A DNA stretch of 64,000 nt from the NCBI RefSeq assembly GCF_022655595.1, contig NZ_CP093379.1, forward strand, positions 988,501-1,052,500. The letters run 5' to 3'. Source of the DNA: Ignatzschineria rhizosphaerae. Its GTDB lineage: Bacteria > Pseudomonadota > Gammaproteobacteria > Cardiobacteriales > Wohlfahrtiimonadaceae. Positions 1 to 8,801 of this stretch are shown one piece after another; position 1 is the stretch's first letter; every line of letters begins with the position of its first letter. Below the pieces are notes generated by a model. It was not told where the DNA came from. It was given only the letters and a program-made list of their open reading frames with translations, and did not search any database. Position numbers and translations under genes: made by a program.

Positions 1-138
1 CAAAAGGGATTGGCGAAGATTTTTAGTAATTGTTTTAAAATCCTCATCCCAAGAGCCCCAATCATTGAGCATTGCAAGCTTAGTGCGAAGGGTTGTTGTT
101 AAAGGTCCTGGGGTTAGTAATATTTTATCACGGCTCAT
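1..138 (-). CDS. phnW: 2-aminoethylphosphonate--pyruvate transaminase, N-terminal part (runs off left edge)
   Basis: Only the first 46 codons are inside the window; the frame is open to base 1. The protein starts [20 protein letters not shown] and continues with the DWGSWDEDF stretch that is typical of PhnW, a PLP enzyme that moves the amino group of 2-aminoethylphosphonate (AEP) to pyruvate, giving phosphonoacetaldehyde and alanine. An AAGGAG-type ribosome site precedes the ATG. It lies 111 bp downstream of the AEP transporter genes on the same strand, so uptake and first catabolic step are probably one operon. The next enzyme (PhnX or PhnY/PhnA) would be expected beyond the left edge. Family identity is read from the N-terminal motif only, so confidence is good but not complete. 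Confidence 0.85.
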   Translation of the reverse strand, partial: MSRDKILLTPGPLTTTLRTKLAMLNDWGSWDEDFKTITKNLRQSLL

Positions 139-249
139 AAAAGACTCCTTTTAGGTATCTATTTAGTTTGTATTAGGTTGGAAATTTGGGAAGTTACTAA
201 GAAGTGTTGTCTAGGGTAATCTTAAGAGATTGACTTTAAACATCTCGCT

Positions 250-1944
250 TTAAGCATTTCTCCAGCGCTGCGTTCGGTGTAAAACTACTTTTTCTAAGAG
301 CACAAAGAATATTAAGGCGCTAATAGAGAGTGCAGTAATAATAACGGCCATGGCAGTGGCGCCCCCGACATCTCCGGCATCATCAAGATTAAGGATCGCA
401 ACAGCCGCTAGCTCTGTTTCAGGAGAGTAGATAAAGATGACCGCTGAAATAGTCGTCATCGCATTGATAAAAAGATAACGAGCCACATCAATGAGGGTTG
501 GAATTGAAATGGGGAGCGTTACAGTCCAAAGGGTTCTTAAAACAGGTGTTTTAAGGGATGCTGCGACTGCTTCAAACTCACTATCAATGCTCTTTAGGGC
601 ACTCCCTGTTGAGATAAAGCTCGTACTAAAAAAGTGAATGATCGTACAGACAACTAAGATTGTCATTGTGTGATAAAGACCATTTAGGGGGTTATCAACC
701 ATATTAAAAAAGAGGATATAGCCAATACCTAACACAAGTCCCGGGATCGCCATTGGTAGCATTGCAAAGAGGCGAAGAAATGCTTTGACTCTTGGAAATC
801 CAGCTGTTTTCTCCACTAACCATGCGGCTAAGAAAATAATGATGATCCCAAAGATTGCCGTTAAACTTGCTAGTGTAATGGTATTTAGGACCGTATGAAA
901 AAGATCTGATTCTATTAAGATAGAGTGATAATTAATAAAGCTTAAGCTTAAATTGTAAGGCCAAAAACTTACAAAAGAGGCATAAATAGGCATGATGAGC
1001 ATTGCTAACATCAGTAAACTGATAACGGTGCAGAAGCTAAATATCGCATAATCAAATTTAAGGGATTTTTTAGGCACTAATATGACCGATTTGGCGGTTA
1101 ATGTTGCGGCATGTTTTTTGCGGATTAGAAGATCGATAGAGAAGGTAAATAGTGCCGGCAATAAGAGTAATAAAGCAACTAACGCGCCTTGCTGAAAGTC
1201 TTGTTGCCCAATCATTAGACGAAAAACATCAGTGGCAAGCACATCAAAGTTCCCCCCGACAATTTTAGGAATTCCAAAATCGGTAATTGTTAGGGTAAAA
1301 GCCACCATTGCTGCCGAGATAATGCCATATTTGCAACTTGGTAAGGTGATTGTGAAAAATTTACGAAGCGGCGTTGTTCCCATACTATCCGCAGCTTCAT
1401 ATAATCTTGCATCTGCAATGGTTAATGTGGTTGTTAAAATCATTAACACATGCGGAAAGATGGCAAATAGCTCCGCAAGCACAATGCCTGACATTCCATA
1501 GATCGAATCAAATCCTAATAGTTGCCAAAACTTTAGTGCAATCCCTTGATTTCCAAACCAATAAATTAAGGAAATAGCCGATAAGAGTGAAGGAGCAAGC
1601 AAGGGGATAAGAGAAATGGCCCGATGAACACCTTTAAATGGCATACAGCTTCGGGTTAAACCATAGGCAAAAATAAAAGCAATAGGAATGATGATCACGG
1701 TGACTAAAAAGGCTATTGATAAGCTATTTTTTAAACTATTCAAGAGAGATGGTTGCTGAAAATAGGTGATTAAGCGATCAAAGGTACTACTGCCGGAAAA
1801 GGCGGGATCAACTATAAAAAGATTCTCAAAAACAGTTCCAAGGGGCGCAATTAAGAAGAGGAGGAAAAAGATTAAGATTAGAAATGTTAAAAGCGCAATA
1901 ATGGTGTTGTTAAGGGTGATTCTAGAAAAAAATGTAAAAGACAT
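250..1944 (-). CDS. AEP-type ABC transporter permease, fused two-domain (PhnU2/AepW-like)
   Basis: A 564-residue inner-membrane protein made of two permease halves in tandem, like the FbpB-type and PhnU2-type fused permeases. Many hydrophobic helices are visible. Each half carries an EAA-like cytoplasmic loop that docks on the ATPase: near residues 182-205 (YEAADSMGTTPLRK...LP) and near 455-480 (EFEAVAASLKTPVLRTLW...LP). It starts 4 bp after the ATPase gene and sits between it and phnW, so the predicted substrate is 2-aminoethylphosphonate. Iron(III) transport is the main alternative for this fused architecture, but the phnW neighbour argues against it. Confidence 0.82.
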   Translation of the reverse strand: MSFTFFSRITLNNTIIALLTFLILIFFLLFLIAPLGTVFENLFIVDPAFSGSSTFDRLITYFQQPSLLNSLKNSLSIAFLVTVIIIPIAFIFAYGLTRSCMPFKGVHRAISLIPLLAPSLLSAISLIYWFGNQGIALKFWQLLGFDSIYGMSGIVLAELFAIFPHVLMILTTTLTIADARLYEAADSMGTTPLRKFFTITLPSCKYGIISAAMVAFTLTITDFGIPKIVGGNFDVLATDVFRLMIGQQDFQQGALVALLLLLPALFTFSIDLLIRKKHAATLTAKSVILVPKKSLKFDYAIFSFCTVISLLMLAMLIMPIYASFVSFWPYNLSLSFINYHSILIESDLFHTVLNTITLASLTAIFGIIIIFLAAWLVEKTAGFPRVKAFLRLFAMLPMAIPGLVLGIGYILFFNMVDNPLNGLYHTMTILVVCTIIHFFSTSFISTGSALKSIDSEFEAVAASLKTPVLRTLWTVTLPISIPTLIDVARYLFINAMTTISAVIFIYSPETELAAVAILNLDDAGDVGGATAMAVIITALSISALIFFVLLEKVVLHRTQRWRNA

Positions 1945-1948
1945 GTAA

Positions 1949-3019
1949 TTAAGCGCTCCTAAAGATATTCATTTTTGATTCAGGAAAACGGACCTGTAGG
2001 GATTTGCCGATAGCTATTTGGTGGGTGAGGTTTTCTTGTAAAGAAAATAGCAGCATTAAAGGCTCTTTATTTTGGGGGCTATTGAAGGTGATTAAGGAGT
2101 GGCTTCCTAAAAATTCGATATTTTTCACAATGCCGGTAAAAGCGCTAGTATCTATGTTATCTTCAGGAATAATTTCATAATCTTCAGGGCGAATAAAGGC
2201 GGTTACAGATTCCCCTTGAGTAAGGTCCATTTCCGGTATGGTAATTTCTTGAGTACCTAATTGAATTTTTTGTGAATCAATACAGGTTGCATTTAATTGA
2301 TTCACTCTACCGACAAAGCTTGCGACAAAGGGGGAAACGGGGTTGCTATAGACTTCAAAAGGCGTGCCTATCTGCTCAATTTTTCCATGATTCATGACGA
2401 CAATACGATCAGCAATGGAGAGTGCTTCTTCTTGATCGTGCGTTACCATGATCGTTGTTATCCCAAGTTTTTTCTGTAATGAACAGATCTCTTGACGAAG
2501 GTGAGTACGCACTGTTGCATCAAGTGCTGATAATGGTTCATCTAATAATAAAAGGTTTGGAGAAGTGGCAAGCGCTCTTGCGAGAGCTATACGCTGCTGC
2601 TGCCCACCTGAAAGTTGGGCGGGATATTTTTTCTCGCTACCCGATAAGCCAACGGTTTCTAACAACTCAGTAACACGCTGTTTAATCTTCTTTTTAGGGA
2701 CTTTAAGATTCACAAGTCCGTAAGCAATGTTCTGAAAAATGGTGAGATTAGGGAAGAGTGCATAAGATTGAAAGACAATGCCATAATCCCTTTTTTCAAT
2801 GGGGGCGTGACTAATATCACGCCCATCTTGATAAATAGAGCCTTCTGTTTGAGTTTCAAGTCCGGCAATGATTCGTAGCAAGGTTGTTTTACCGCAACCA
2901 GAAGGACCTAAAAAACAGACAAGTTCTCCTTGGTTTAAGGTTAAATCGATATGATTAAGGGCGGTAAAATTGCCAAATTGCTTTTGAATACCGTTGAGCT
3001 CTAAGTAAGGCCTATTCAT
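1949..3019 (-). CDS. AEP-type ABC transporter ATP-binding protein (PhnT2/AepV-like)
   Basis: A 356-residue importer ATPase. Walker A GPSGCGKT is at residues 38-45, the signature LSGGQQQR near 137, and the Walker B/D-loop LLLLDEPLSALD follows. The last ~120 residues form the regulatory OB-like extension usual in the CysA/MalK/PotA group. It powers the fused permease encoded 4 bp downstream, and lies 20 bp after the binding-protein gene. Sequence alone would allow spermidine, iron or phosphonate transport; assignment to 2-aminoethylphosphonate rests on the phnW neighbour and the Pho box. Confidence 0.85.
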   Translation of the reverse strand: MNRPYLELNGIQKQFGNFTALNHIDLTLNQGELVCFLGPSGCGKTTLLRIIAGLETQTEGSIYQDGRDISHAPIEKRDYGIVFQSYALFPNLTIFQNIAYGLVNLKVPKKKIKQRVTELLETVGLSGSEKKYPAQLSGGQQQRIALARALATSPNLLLLDEPLSALDATVRTHLRQEICSLQKKLGITTIMVTHDQEEALSIADRIVVMNHGKIEQIGTPFEVYSNPVSPFVASFVGRVNQLNATCIDSQKIQLGTQEITIPEMDLTQGESVTAFIRPEDYEIIPEDNIDTSAFTGIVKNIEFLGSHSLITFNSPQNKEPLMLLFSLQENLTHQIAIGKSLQVRFPESKMNIFRSA

Positions 3020-3039
3020 GATTTTATCCTTTTTTGTGA

Positions 3040-4065
3040 CTATTTTGCTTCTGATTTATTGGCATAACGGCTATTCCATTTTTCAAGAATTTTGCCACGA
3101 TCTAATGCCGCTTGATCAAAGTCGATCGCAACTAAACGAGCTTCATAATCATCAGGGATATTTTCTAAGCGAGGCGCCACATTAGGTTCCCCTGTAATGG
3201 CAAAGTTTTTAGCATAAAGTTTCATGGCTTCAGTGCTAGATGCCCAATCTGCAAGCTTTTGGGCGGCTTCAAGATTATCTGTACCTTCCATAATGGCAAA
3301 AGCTTCAACATCCCAACCTAAGCCTTCTTCTGGGAAGATCAGATTAATGGGCGCTCCTCGCTTTTTATTAGAATGACCGCGATATTCAAAGGAGATTCCA
3401 ATAGGATATTCTCCGGTTGCTGCCATATTGCAGGGTTTTGAGCCAGAGTGGGTATATTGAGAAACATTTTGATGTAAGCCATCCATATATTCCCAAGTCT
3501 CATTTTCACCAAACATACTCATCCAACCAATCACATTAAGATAACCCGTACCTGATGAGCTTGGATTAGGCATTACGATTTGATCTTTATAGATAGGATT
3601 TAATAGATCTTTCCATGTTTTAGGTTCTGGAAGGTTTTTCTTAGCGGCTTCCTCTGTATTGAAGCAAATAACGGCGCCTGTAACATCTAAGCCCCACCAT
3701 CTTGGCGGTGTTTGTTGATCTTTGAATTTTGAATCAATTTTAGCAATATTGGAAGGTGCGTAAGGTTTAAGTAAACCTTCGGCATTTAAAACCCCAAGAC
3801 CAGTAATTGCAACACCCCAAACAACATCGGCTTGTGGGTTATCTTTTTCTGCTAAAAGTTTAGCGGCAATAACGCCTGTAGAATCTCGGACGATACGTAG
3901 ATCAATATCAGGATGCGCTTTATTAAACGCTCGTTGATACTCTTTAAGCTGGTCGACTTCAAATGCTGTATAAACCGTTAAAGTCTCTTTTGCAGCATTA
4001 GCATTAGTCAGTCCAAGTGATGCTAATAAGGCAAGTGATAACAGCTGTTTTTTACCAAGTTTCAT
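3040..4065 (-). CDS. AEP-type ABC transporter periplasmic binding protein (PhnS2/AepX-like)
   Basis: Periplasmic solute-binding protein of the iron/AEP binding type, about 341 residues. I place the start at 4065 (MKLGKKQLLSLALLASLG), because an AGGA sits five bases upstream and a clean signal peptide ending in NANA-A follows; the frame is open to an upstream ATG at 4080. The mature protein begins with KETLTVYTAFEVDQLKEY, the usual first strand of this fold. First gene of a four-gene minus-strand operon (binding protein, ATPase, permease, phnW). Substrate assignment is by context. Confidence 0.82.
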   Translation of the reverse strand: MKLGKKQLLSLALLASLGLTNANAAKETLTVYTAFEVDQLKEYQRAFNKAHPDIDLRIVRDSTGVIAAKLLAEKDNPQADVVWGVAITGLGVLNAEGLLKPYAPSNIAKIDSKFKDQQTPPRWWGLDVTGAVICFNTEEAAKKNLPEPKTWKDLLNPIYKDQIVMPNPSSSGTGYLNVIGWMSMFGENETWEYMDGLHQNVSQYTHSGSKPCNMAATGEYPIGISFEYRGHSNKKRGAPINLIFPEEGLGWDVEAFAIMEGTDNLEAAQKLADWASSTEAMKLYAKNFAITGEPNVAPRLENIPDDYEARLVAIDFDQAALDRGKILEKWNSRYANKSEAK

Positions 4066-4102
4066 ATTAATCCTCATCAAAGTTGTGTTGGAAGATGAGA
4101 GA

Positions 4103-4108
4103 AGTATA
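4103..4108 (-). promoter_or_regulatory. -10 element of the AEP operon promoter
   Basis: TATACT on the minus strand, 10 bases downstream of the Pho box, with no recognisable -35 hexamer. Transcription would start near 4096, leaving a leader of about 30 bases before the binding-protein start at 4065. Confidence 0.6.
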
Positions 4109-4118
4109 AAAATTGTAT

Positions 4119-4136
4119 GTGACGGTTTTATGACAA
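4119..4136 (-). promoter_or_regulatory. Pho box (PhoB-binding site) for the AEP operon
   Basis: Read on the minus strand the 18 bases are TTGTCATAAAACCGTCAC. They match the E. coli Pho-box consensus (two TGTCA-type repeats 11 bp apart) at 16 of 18 positions. The site lies 54 bp upstream of the binding-protein start. Exactly 10 bases separate it from a TATACT -10 element, which is the spacing found at PhoB-activated promoters that lack a -35. Predicted induction under phosphate starvation. Confidence 0.75.
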
Positions 4137-4677
4137 TTGAAAATAAATTCAGGCCTCATTCTTTGAGGATAGATTTAATATAAGTTCAGCGAAGATTATT
4201 ACTATAGTAAAATTGATTTAAGAGCCACTAAATCAGATTGCTAGTGCAAAGTATGAGAAGCGCAAGAGCCGTTAAAGGGCAAAATCACTCTGTTAATGGA
4301 TTCTATCAATCGGTTTTATTAAGGATGACATAGTGGTTATGACTGCGAGTATGGAAGAGATATCTAGAGGCGTTTTTATCTTTAGGGAGAGATGAGATAG
4401 TCGCAGAAATACAATAATATTTGATCTTTGTTAAAGCGCAGATGGAAATTGCGCAATATATAAAAATCTCTCCTAGATCATGGCATAATAGGCAACGTTA
4501 AATGAAATACTTAAGATTAGCGCGGATCAAAACAATAAGAAGATGCTTGATCCTAATTTTAAGACCATCCAAGTTGTATATCTTCTAAAATGAGTTCAAT
4601 TTTAGTAAAGTTGAAATTAAATTCTCAAGAGAGATATGTAACGCATTAATCAATTTGGAGTAAGGAATATTATAACC
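4137..4677. other. Gene-free interval between the AEP operon and ibaG
   Basis: About 540 bases without a convincing gene. It holds a decayed copy of the dispersed repeat (about 4195-4275). I see no tRNA and no clear terminator. The ibaG promoter must lie near the right end but no strong hexamer pair stands out. Confidence 0.5.
4195..4275 (+). repeat. Decayed copy D of the dispersed ~200-bp repeat
   Basis: The stretch ATAGTAAAATTGATTTAAGA, followed by the CACTAAATCAGATTGC and TATGAGAAGCGCAAGAG blocks, aligns with the core of the copies at 10943, 11617 and 26845. The reading frame of the intact copy is broken here by several stops. Confidence 0.5.
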
Positions 4678-4917
4678 ATGATGACAAAAGAGAAAGTTCA
4701 AGAGTTGATTCAAGCAGGTTTAAAGTGTGATTTCATCGAGATTAAAGGTGAAGATGGTGTTCACTTTGAAGGCATTGTTGTTAGCCCTGAATTTGAAGGT
4801 ATCTCTATGCTTAAACAACATAAAATGGTTTATGCGACATTAGGCGATCGTCTTGAAACAGAAGAGATTCATGCGTTAGCACTGAAAACCTATACCCCAG
4901 CAGAATGGAGTAAATGA
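4678..4917 (+). CDS. ibaG: BolA family protein IbaG
   Basis: A 79-residue BolA-fold protein with the characteristic HKMVYATLGDR stretch, in which the His-containing loop takes part in binding a shared [2Fe-2S] cluster with a monothiol glutaredoxin. IbaG is the BolA paralogue normally encoded directly upstream of murA in enterobacteria, and that arrangement is kept here. An AAGGA site lies 11 bases before the ATG. The stop overlaps the murA start by four bases (ATGA), indicating translational coupling. Confidence 0.9.
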   Translation: MMTKEKVQELIQAGLKCDFIEIKGEDGVHFEGIVVSPEFEGISMLKQHKMVYATLGDRLETEEIHALALKTYTPAEWSK

Positions 4918-6194
4918 TGGTTAGTAAAGAACGTTTATTAGTTGAGGGCAATGGTGCACTGAAAGGTTCCGTTCGTGCTAGTGGTGCTAAAAATGCAGTA
5001 TTGCCAATTTTAGCAGCCACGATTTTAGCCAGTGAACCTGTGACTTTAAAAAATGTCCCTAAACTGCAAGATGTGATTGTTTTAAGCAAGATTTTAGAAG
5101 ATCTAGGGGCTAAAGTTACAACGGAAGGCGATCGGGTAACGGTTGATCCTTCAGGTATTCATAAAACAAGAGCAAATCATGATCTTGTCAGCCAAATGCG
5201 AGCATCAATTTTAGTTTTAGGACCGATTTTAGCAAAATTTGGGGAAGCAGAAGTATCACTTCCTGGTGGCTGTAATATTGGGAGTCGTCCTGTTGATCAG
5301 CATCTTTTAGGGATGGAAGCATTAGGCGCTGATATTAAAATTGAAAATGGTTATGTTCACGCAACGGTGGGTAAGGGGCAAAAATTACAAGGCAATCATC
5401 ATGCATTTGATGTGGTGACCGTAACGGGTGCTGAGAATGTCCTTATGGCTGCTGTATTAGCAAGCGGTGTAACAATTTTAGATAACTGCGCAAAAGAGCC
5501 AGAGGTGAGTGATTTAGCATTAATGCTTAATCAATTAGGCGCTAAAATTGAAGGGATTGGCACCGATCGCTTGACGATTACGGGGGTTGATAAACTCTCT
5601 GGTGGTGAATATAGTGTGATGCCGGATCGTATTGAGATTGGCACCTACATGGTTGCCGGCGCAATGACCTTTGGGGATATTGTGATTGAAGATTGTGTCC
5701 CTGAGCACCTTGAAGCGGTTTCTTATTCATTAAGACAAGCAGGTTGTCATGTGGATGTTACCGATCGTGAGATTCGCGTTTATCCAGATCTTGCTAAGCT
5801 TAAAGCACTTCGTATTAAAACGGCTCCATATCCACTTTTCGCAACGGATATGCAGGCGCAGTTTATGGCGATGGCGGCGATTTCAGAAGGATCATCGACT
5901 ATTATGGAGACGATTTTTGAAAATCGCTTCATGCATGCTAACGAGCTTGTACGCATGGGGGCGGATATTAAGATCGATAATCGTATCGCTTTTATTGAAG
6001 GCGTTCCAAAGCTTTCAGGCGCAAGCGTGACAGCAACGGATCTTCGTGCATCAGCGGCGCTTATTTTAGCGGGATTGGTGGCAGATGGAACAACAACGAT
6101 TGGCGCGCTTCATCATTTAGATCGCGGTTATGATTCCATTGAAGAGAAGCTCACAAATTTAGGGGCAAAAATTAAGCGTATTACCTTAGCGTAA
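4914..6194 (+). CDS. murA: UDP-N-acetylglucosamine 1-carboxyvinyltransferase (MurA)
   Basis: First committed enzyme of peptidoglycan synthesis: it moves enolpyruvate from PEP to UDP-GlcNAc in the cytoplasm. At 426 residues it is close to the usual ~419. SGAKNAVLPILAATIL is the N-terminal substrate-binding stretch. GGCNIGSRPVD carries the active-site cysteine at about residue 120, so it should be fosfomycin-sensitive by this criterion. Two ATG codons are adjacent (4914 and 4917); the first overlaps the ibaG stop. Followed by a strong terminator. Confidence 0.96.
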   Translation: MMVSKERLLVEGNGALKGSVRASGAKNAVLPILAATILASEPVTLKNVPKLQDVIVLSKILEDLGAKVTTEGDRVTVDPSGIHKTRANHDLVSQMRASILVLGPILAKFGEAEVSLPGGCNIGSRPVDQHLLGMEALGADIKIENGYVHATVGKGQKLQGNHHAFDVVTVTGAENVLMAAVLASGVTILDNCAKEPEVSDLALMLNQLGAKIEGIGTDRLTITGVDKLSGGEYSVMPDRIEIGTYMVAGAMTFGDIVIEDCVPEHLEAVSYSLRQAGCHVDVTDREIRVYPDLAKLKALRIKTAPYPLFATDMQAQFMAMAAISEGSSTIMETIFENRFMHANELVRMGADIKIDNRIAFIEGVPKLSGASVTATDLRASAALILAGLVADGTTTIGALHHLDRGYDSIEEKLTNLGAKIKRITLA

Positions 6195-6230
6195 TTCTAA
6201 ATTTATCGCTTAAATTTCATCACAAATCGC

Positions 6231-6266
6231 AAAAGCCCCTTATGATAATTGATAAGGGGCTTTTTT
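6231..6266 (+). terminator. Rho-independent terminator of ibaG-murA
   Basis: AAAAGCCCCTTAT pairs with ATAAGGGGCTTTT over 13 bp around an 8-base loop, followed by a T run, 36 bp after the murA stop. The flanking A run means it may also act on the other strand. Confidence 0.88.
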
Positions 6267-6304
6267 TGTTTTTTAAAATCAACCTTTAATCTAAATAATT
6301 AATA

Positions 6305-6343
6305 TTTAATGAAAGAAAAAAGACTTCTACTGTTATAGAAGCC
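6305..6343 (-). terminator. Probable terminator of dsbD
   Basis: On the minus strand GGCTTCTA pairs with TAGAAGTC (one G-U pair) and a run of six T follows. It lies about 75 bp past the dsbD stop. Confidence 0.65.
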
Positions 6344-6416
6344 TTTTTATGTGGAGTCATTGTTTAGTAGGTTGATATCACAATGATTTCAATTTTGAGT
6401 TTTGATTTTACCTTTA

Positions 6417-8237
6417 TTAGTTTTGGTAATGATCAATGATGTAATTGATGTGACGCAGGAAATCTTCTTTTGGCACACTTCCCATAACTCTAAAGTTAGG
6501 CATCTCTTTACCTTCTTGGTCAAAGAAGAGCATTGCCGGCGGACCAAAGATATTAAAGTGCTCTTGTAGGCGCTGATCTTGCGCGTCATTTTTAGTGACA
6601 TCTGAGACTAATAGGTGCATCTCCGCCATTTTTGCCTTTACTTGTGGGTCGCTAAAGACATACTTTTCCATCTCCTTACAAGCAACACACCAATCGGCAT
6701 TAAATTCGAGCATCGTAATTTTGCCACTGTTTTGAGCAAGCCCTTCATTTAATCCTGAAATCCCTTTAACTGGCATAAATGTTGCTGTTTCAATCACTCT
6801 TGTTGAATCATTAACGGATTGGACGCCAAAGAGTATGGTTCCTAATGCCAATGCTCCAAAGAAGAGACGAATTTTTCCTTGGCTCTCAATAATTGCAACA
6901 AGTAGCCAAATAAAGCTAGCAAAAGCAACAGCGGCATAGATCATCTGCTCCCAATATAGTGGGAGGGTTAAACCAATAAAGTATGCAGCTAGCCCTAAGA
7001 GCATAAATCCAAATAGAACTTTGATTTTATCCATCCAAGGCCCAACTTTTGGTAAAAGGTGCCCAGATGATGCGCCAAGAACAAGAAGCGGTACGCCCAT
7101 CCCCATGCTCATACTAAAGAGGGCAGCTCCCCCTAAGAAGTAGTTTTGAGATTGTGCCACAAGCGTAATAATGCCTATTAATGGTGCGGTAACACAAGGG
7201 CCGACAATAAGTGCTGAGAGCATCCCCATAATCGCAGTTCCCCAATAGCTACTTTTCCCCGATTGTTTATTGCTAAGAATACTTAAACGAGATTGAATAA
7301 ATGCCGGCATTTGAATCTGGTATAAGCCAAACATTCCAAGGGATAATAAGATAAAGAGTGAGCCAAAGCCAATAAGTGTATAAGCGTTTTGTAAAAAGCC
7401 CGCAAGCCCTTTTCCAAAGTAAGCCGCTAGAAGTCCGACGATTGTATAAACAAGTCCCATAGAGAGAACATAGACTAATGAGATCGTGAACCCTTTTTTA
7501 GGAGAAATCTGACCGCTACGCGTTAAAATTCCTGAAAGAATAGGAAGCATGGGTAAAACACATGGTGTGAAAGTTAAGAGTAATCCTAAGAAGAAAAAGA
7601 GAGGAATAGCTAAGTATTGATTATCAGCTAAATATTGTGAGAGACGATCATGCTCTGCAATAATCTCCGGCATTGCATCATTTGTACTAGGAGTACTGAT
7701 TGCTAAAATGTCATTATCAGGATTAATAGCAGGATTAACCTTAACCTCTAGCTCGTAAGCTTGAGGTGCAAAGCAGTAACCACTTTTAGCGCAACCTTGG
7801 GCTTCAATTTCAAAATAGGCAGTATTGATATTATTGGCATTTTGAATCTGAAAAGGAATGATAAGTGAGGAATCATAGATCTCTTGGGCGCCAAAGAACT
7901 CATCTTCATGATCTTTACCCTTAGGAAGAATAATCTCTTCAAGCTCACCATTACTATTTTTAAGCGCAATAGAGATCTTATCTTTATAGAGATAGTAATC
8001 CGGATTGATATCCCACATTAGAATAAACTCGCCTTTTTCCGCATCTTCTACATGAATGGTGGGAATAAAGGCTTGCGTTGGGCGAAGAAGGGTCGAGGGA
8101 TCTAATCCTATTGGCGTGGGGTTATTAAGCCCTTGGGATTGATTAAAAAGAGACTGTGCCAGAAGTGTTGGAGGTGCTAATGTTATTGTAACTAGTAATA
8201 TTAGCGTCCAGATTGTTCGAGCGAACCTTTGTAGCAT
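6417..8237 (-). CDS. dsbD: Thiol:disulfide interchange protein DsbD
   Basis: A 606-residue three-domain membrane protein that carries electrons from cytoplasmic thioredoxin to periplasmic DsbC/DsbG and CcmG. A signal peptide precedes the alpha domain, whose cysteine pair is in CAKSGYC. The membrane domain has eight or so helices with its cysteines in TFTPCVLPMLP and GPCVTAPLIG. The C-terminal gamma domain is thioredoxin-like with the CVAC pair in NADWCVACKEME. All six conserved cysteines are present. Monocistronic: flanked by its own terminator and by a 279-bp gap before the tRNA. Confidence 0.94.
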   Translation of the reverse strand: MLQRFARTIWTLILLVTITLAPPTLLAQSLFNQSQGLNNPTPIGLDPSTLLRPTQAFIPTIHVEDAEKGEFILMWDINPDYYLYKDKISIALKNSNGELEEIILPKGKDHEDEFFGAQEIYDSSLIIPFQIQNANNINTAYFEIEAQGCAKSGYCFAPQAYELEVKVNPAINPDNDILAISTPSTNDAMPEIIAEHDRLSQYLADNQYLAIPLFFFLGLLLTFTPCVLPMLPILSGILTRSGQISPKKGFTISLVYVLSMGLVYTIVGLLAAYFGKGLAGFLQNAYTLIGFGSLFILLSLGMFGLYQIQMPAFIQSRLSILSNKQSGKSSYWGTAIMGMLSALIVGPCVTAPLIGIITLVAQSQNYFLGGAALFSMSMGMGVPLLVLGASSGHLLPKVGPWMDKIKVLFGFMLLGLAAYFIGLTLPLYWEQMIYAAVAFASFIWLLVAIIESQGKIRLFFGALALGTILFGVQSVNDSTRVIETATFMPVKGISGLNEGLAQNSGKITMLEFNADWCVACKEMEKYVFSDPQVKAKMAEMHLLVSDVTKNDAQDQRLQEHFNIFGPPAMLFFDQEGKEMPNFRVMGSVPKEDFLRHINYIIDHYQN

Positions 8238-8475
8238 AAGTTATCCCTTTTAATTGTTTTCACAAGATCATCTAATTGATCGCATTATTATATAAAGATG
8301 AATAATAACAGATCATACCGATTTTTATAAATCTTAGCATTTGATAAGTCGGAAAAATTTAGAGCATCTTGGCATAATCTACAATAGTGGTCAATGCAGA
8401 ATGTACGAATTAGCTGTAAGGAATTGTCAAAAAATAAGGATGCCGGCAATGGTTATTAATTGTACTGATTTTGGT

Positions 8476-8503
8476 TTGACAGATTTTAAAAAAAATCTAT
8501 AAT
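8476..8503 (+). promoter_or_regulatory. Promoter of tRNA-Gly copy 1
   Basis: TTGACA (8476-8481) and TATAAT (8498-8503) with a 16-bp spacer: both hexamers perfect. The tRNA begins 13 bases further on. Confidence 0.85.
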
Positions 8504-8516
8504 AGTCACATCTTCT

Positions 8517-8592
<76 letters not shown>

Positions 8593-8597
8593 AGTTT

Positions 8598-8629
8598 TAA
8601 AAGCCTAACTTTTTAGTTAGGCTTTTTTT
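8598..8629 (+). terminator. Terminator of tRNA-Gly copy 1
   Basis: AAAAGCCTAAC and GTTAGGCTTTT form a stem around a short T-rich loop, followed by a T run, directly after the CCA end. Confidence 0.85.
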
Positions 8630-8715
8630 ATTCCTTTATCTCTATATATTTCTAGAATTTCTAGACTCAAAGAGTATAAAGCCTTTCAAAGTAGGTCATT
8701 CCATATAAGGTAAAG

Positions 8716-8743
8716 AAAAAGCCACGAGTTTATCGTGGCTTTG
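8716..8743 (-). terminator. Terminator of gltP
   Basis: AAAGCCACGA pairs with TCGTGGCTTT around a 5-base loop. On the minus strand the stem is followed by TTTTTC. It lies about 60 bp past the gltP stop. Confidence 0.7.
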
Positions 8744-8801
8744 GATACTGATTTTTATAATGCTTCTTTAGATTATTCTTTATCTAAAAAAGTGATCATC
8801 A

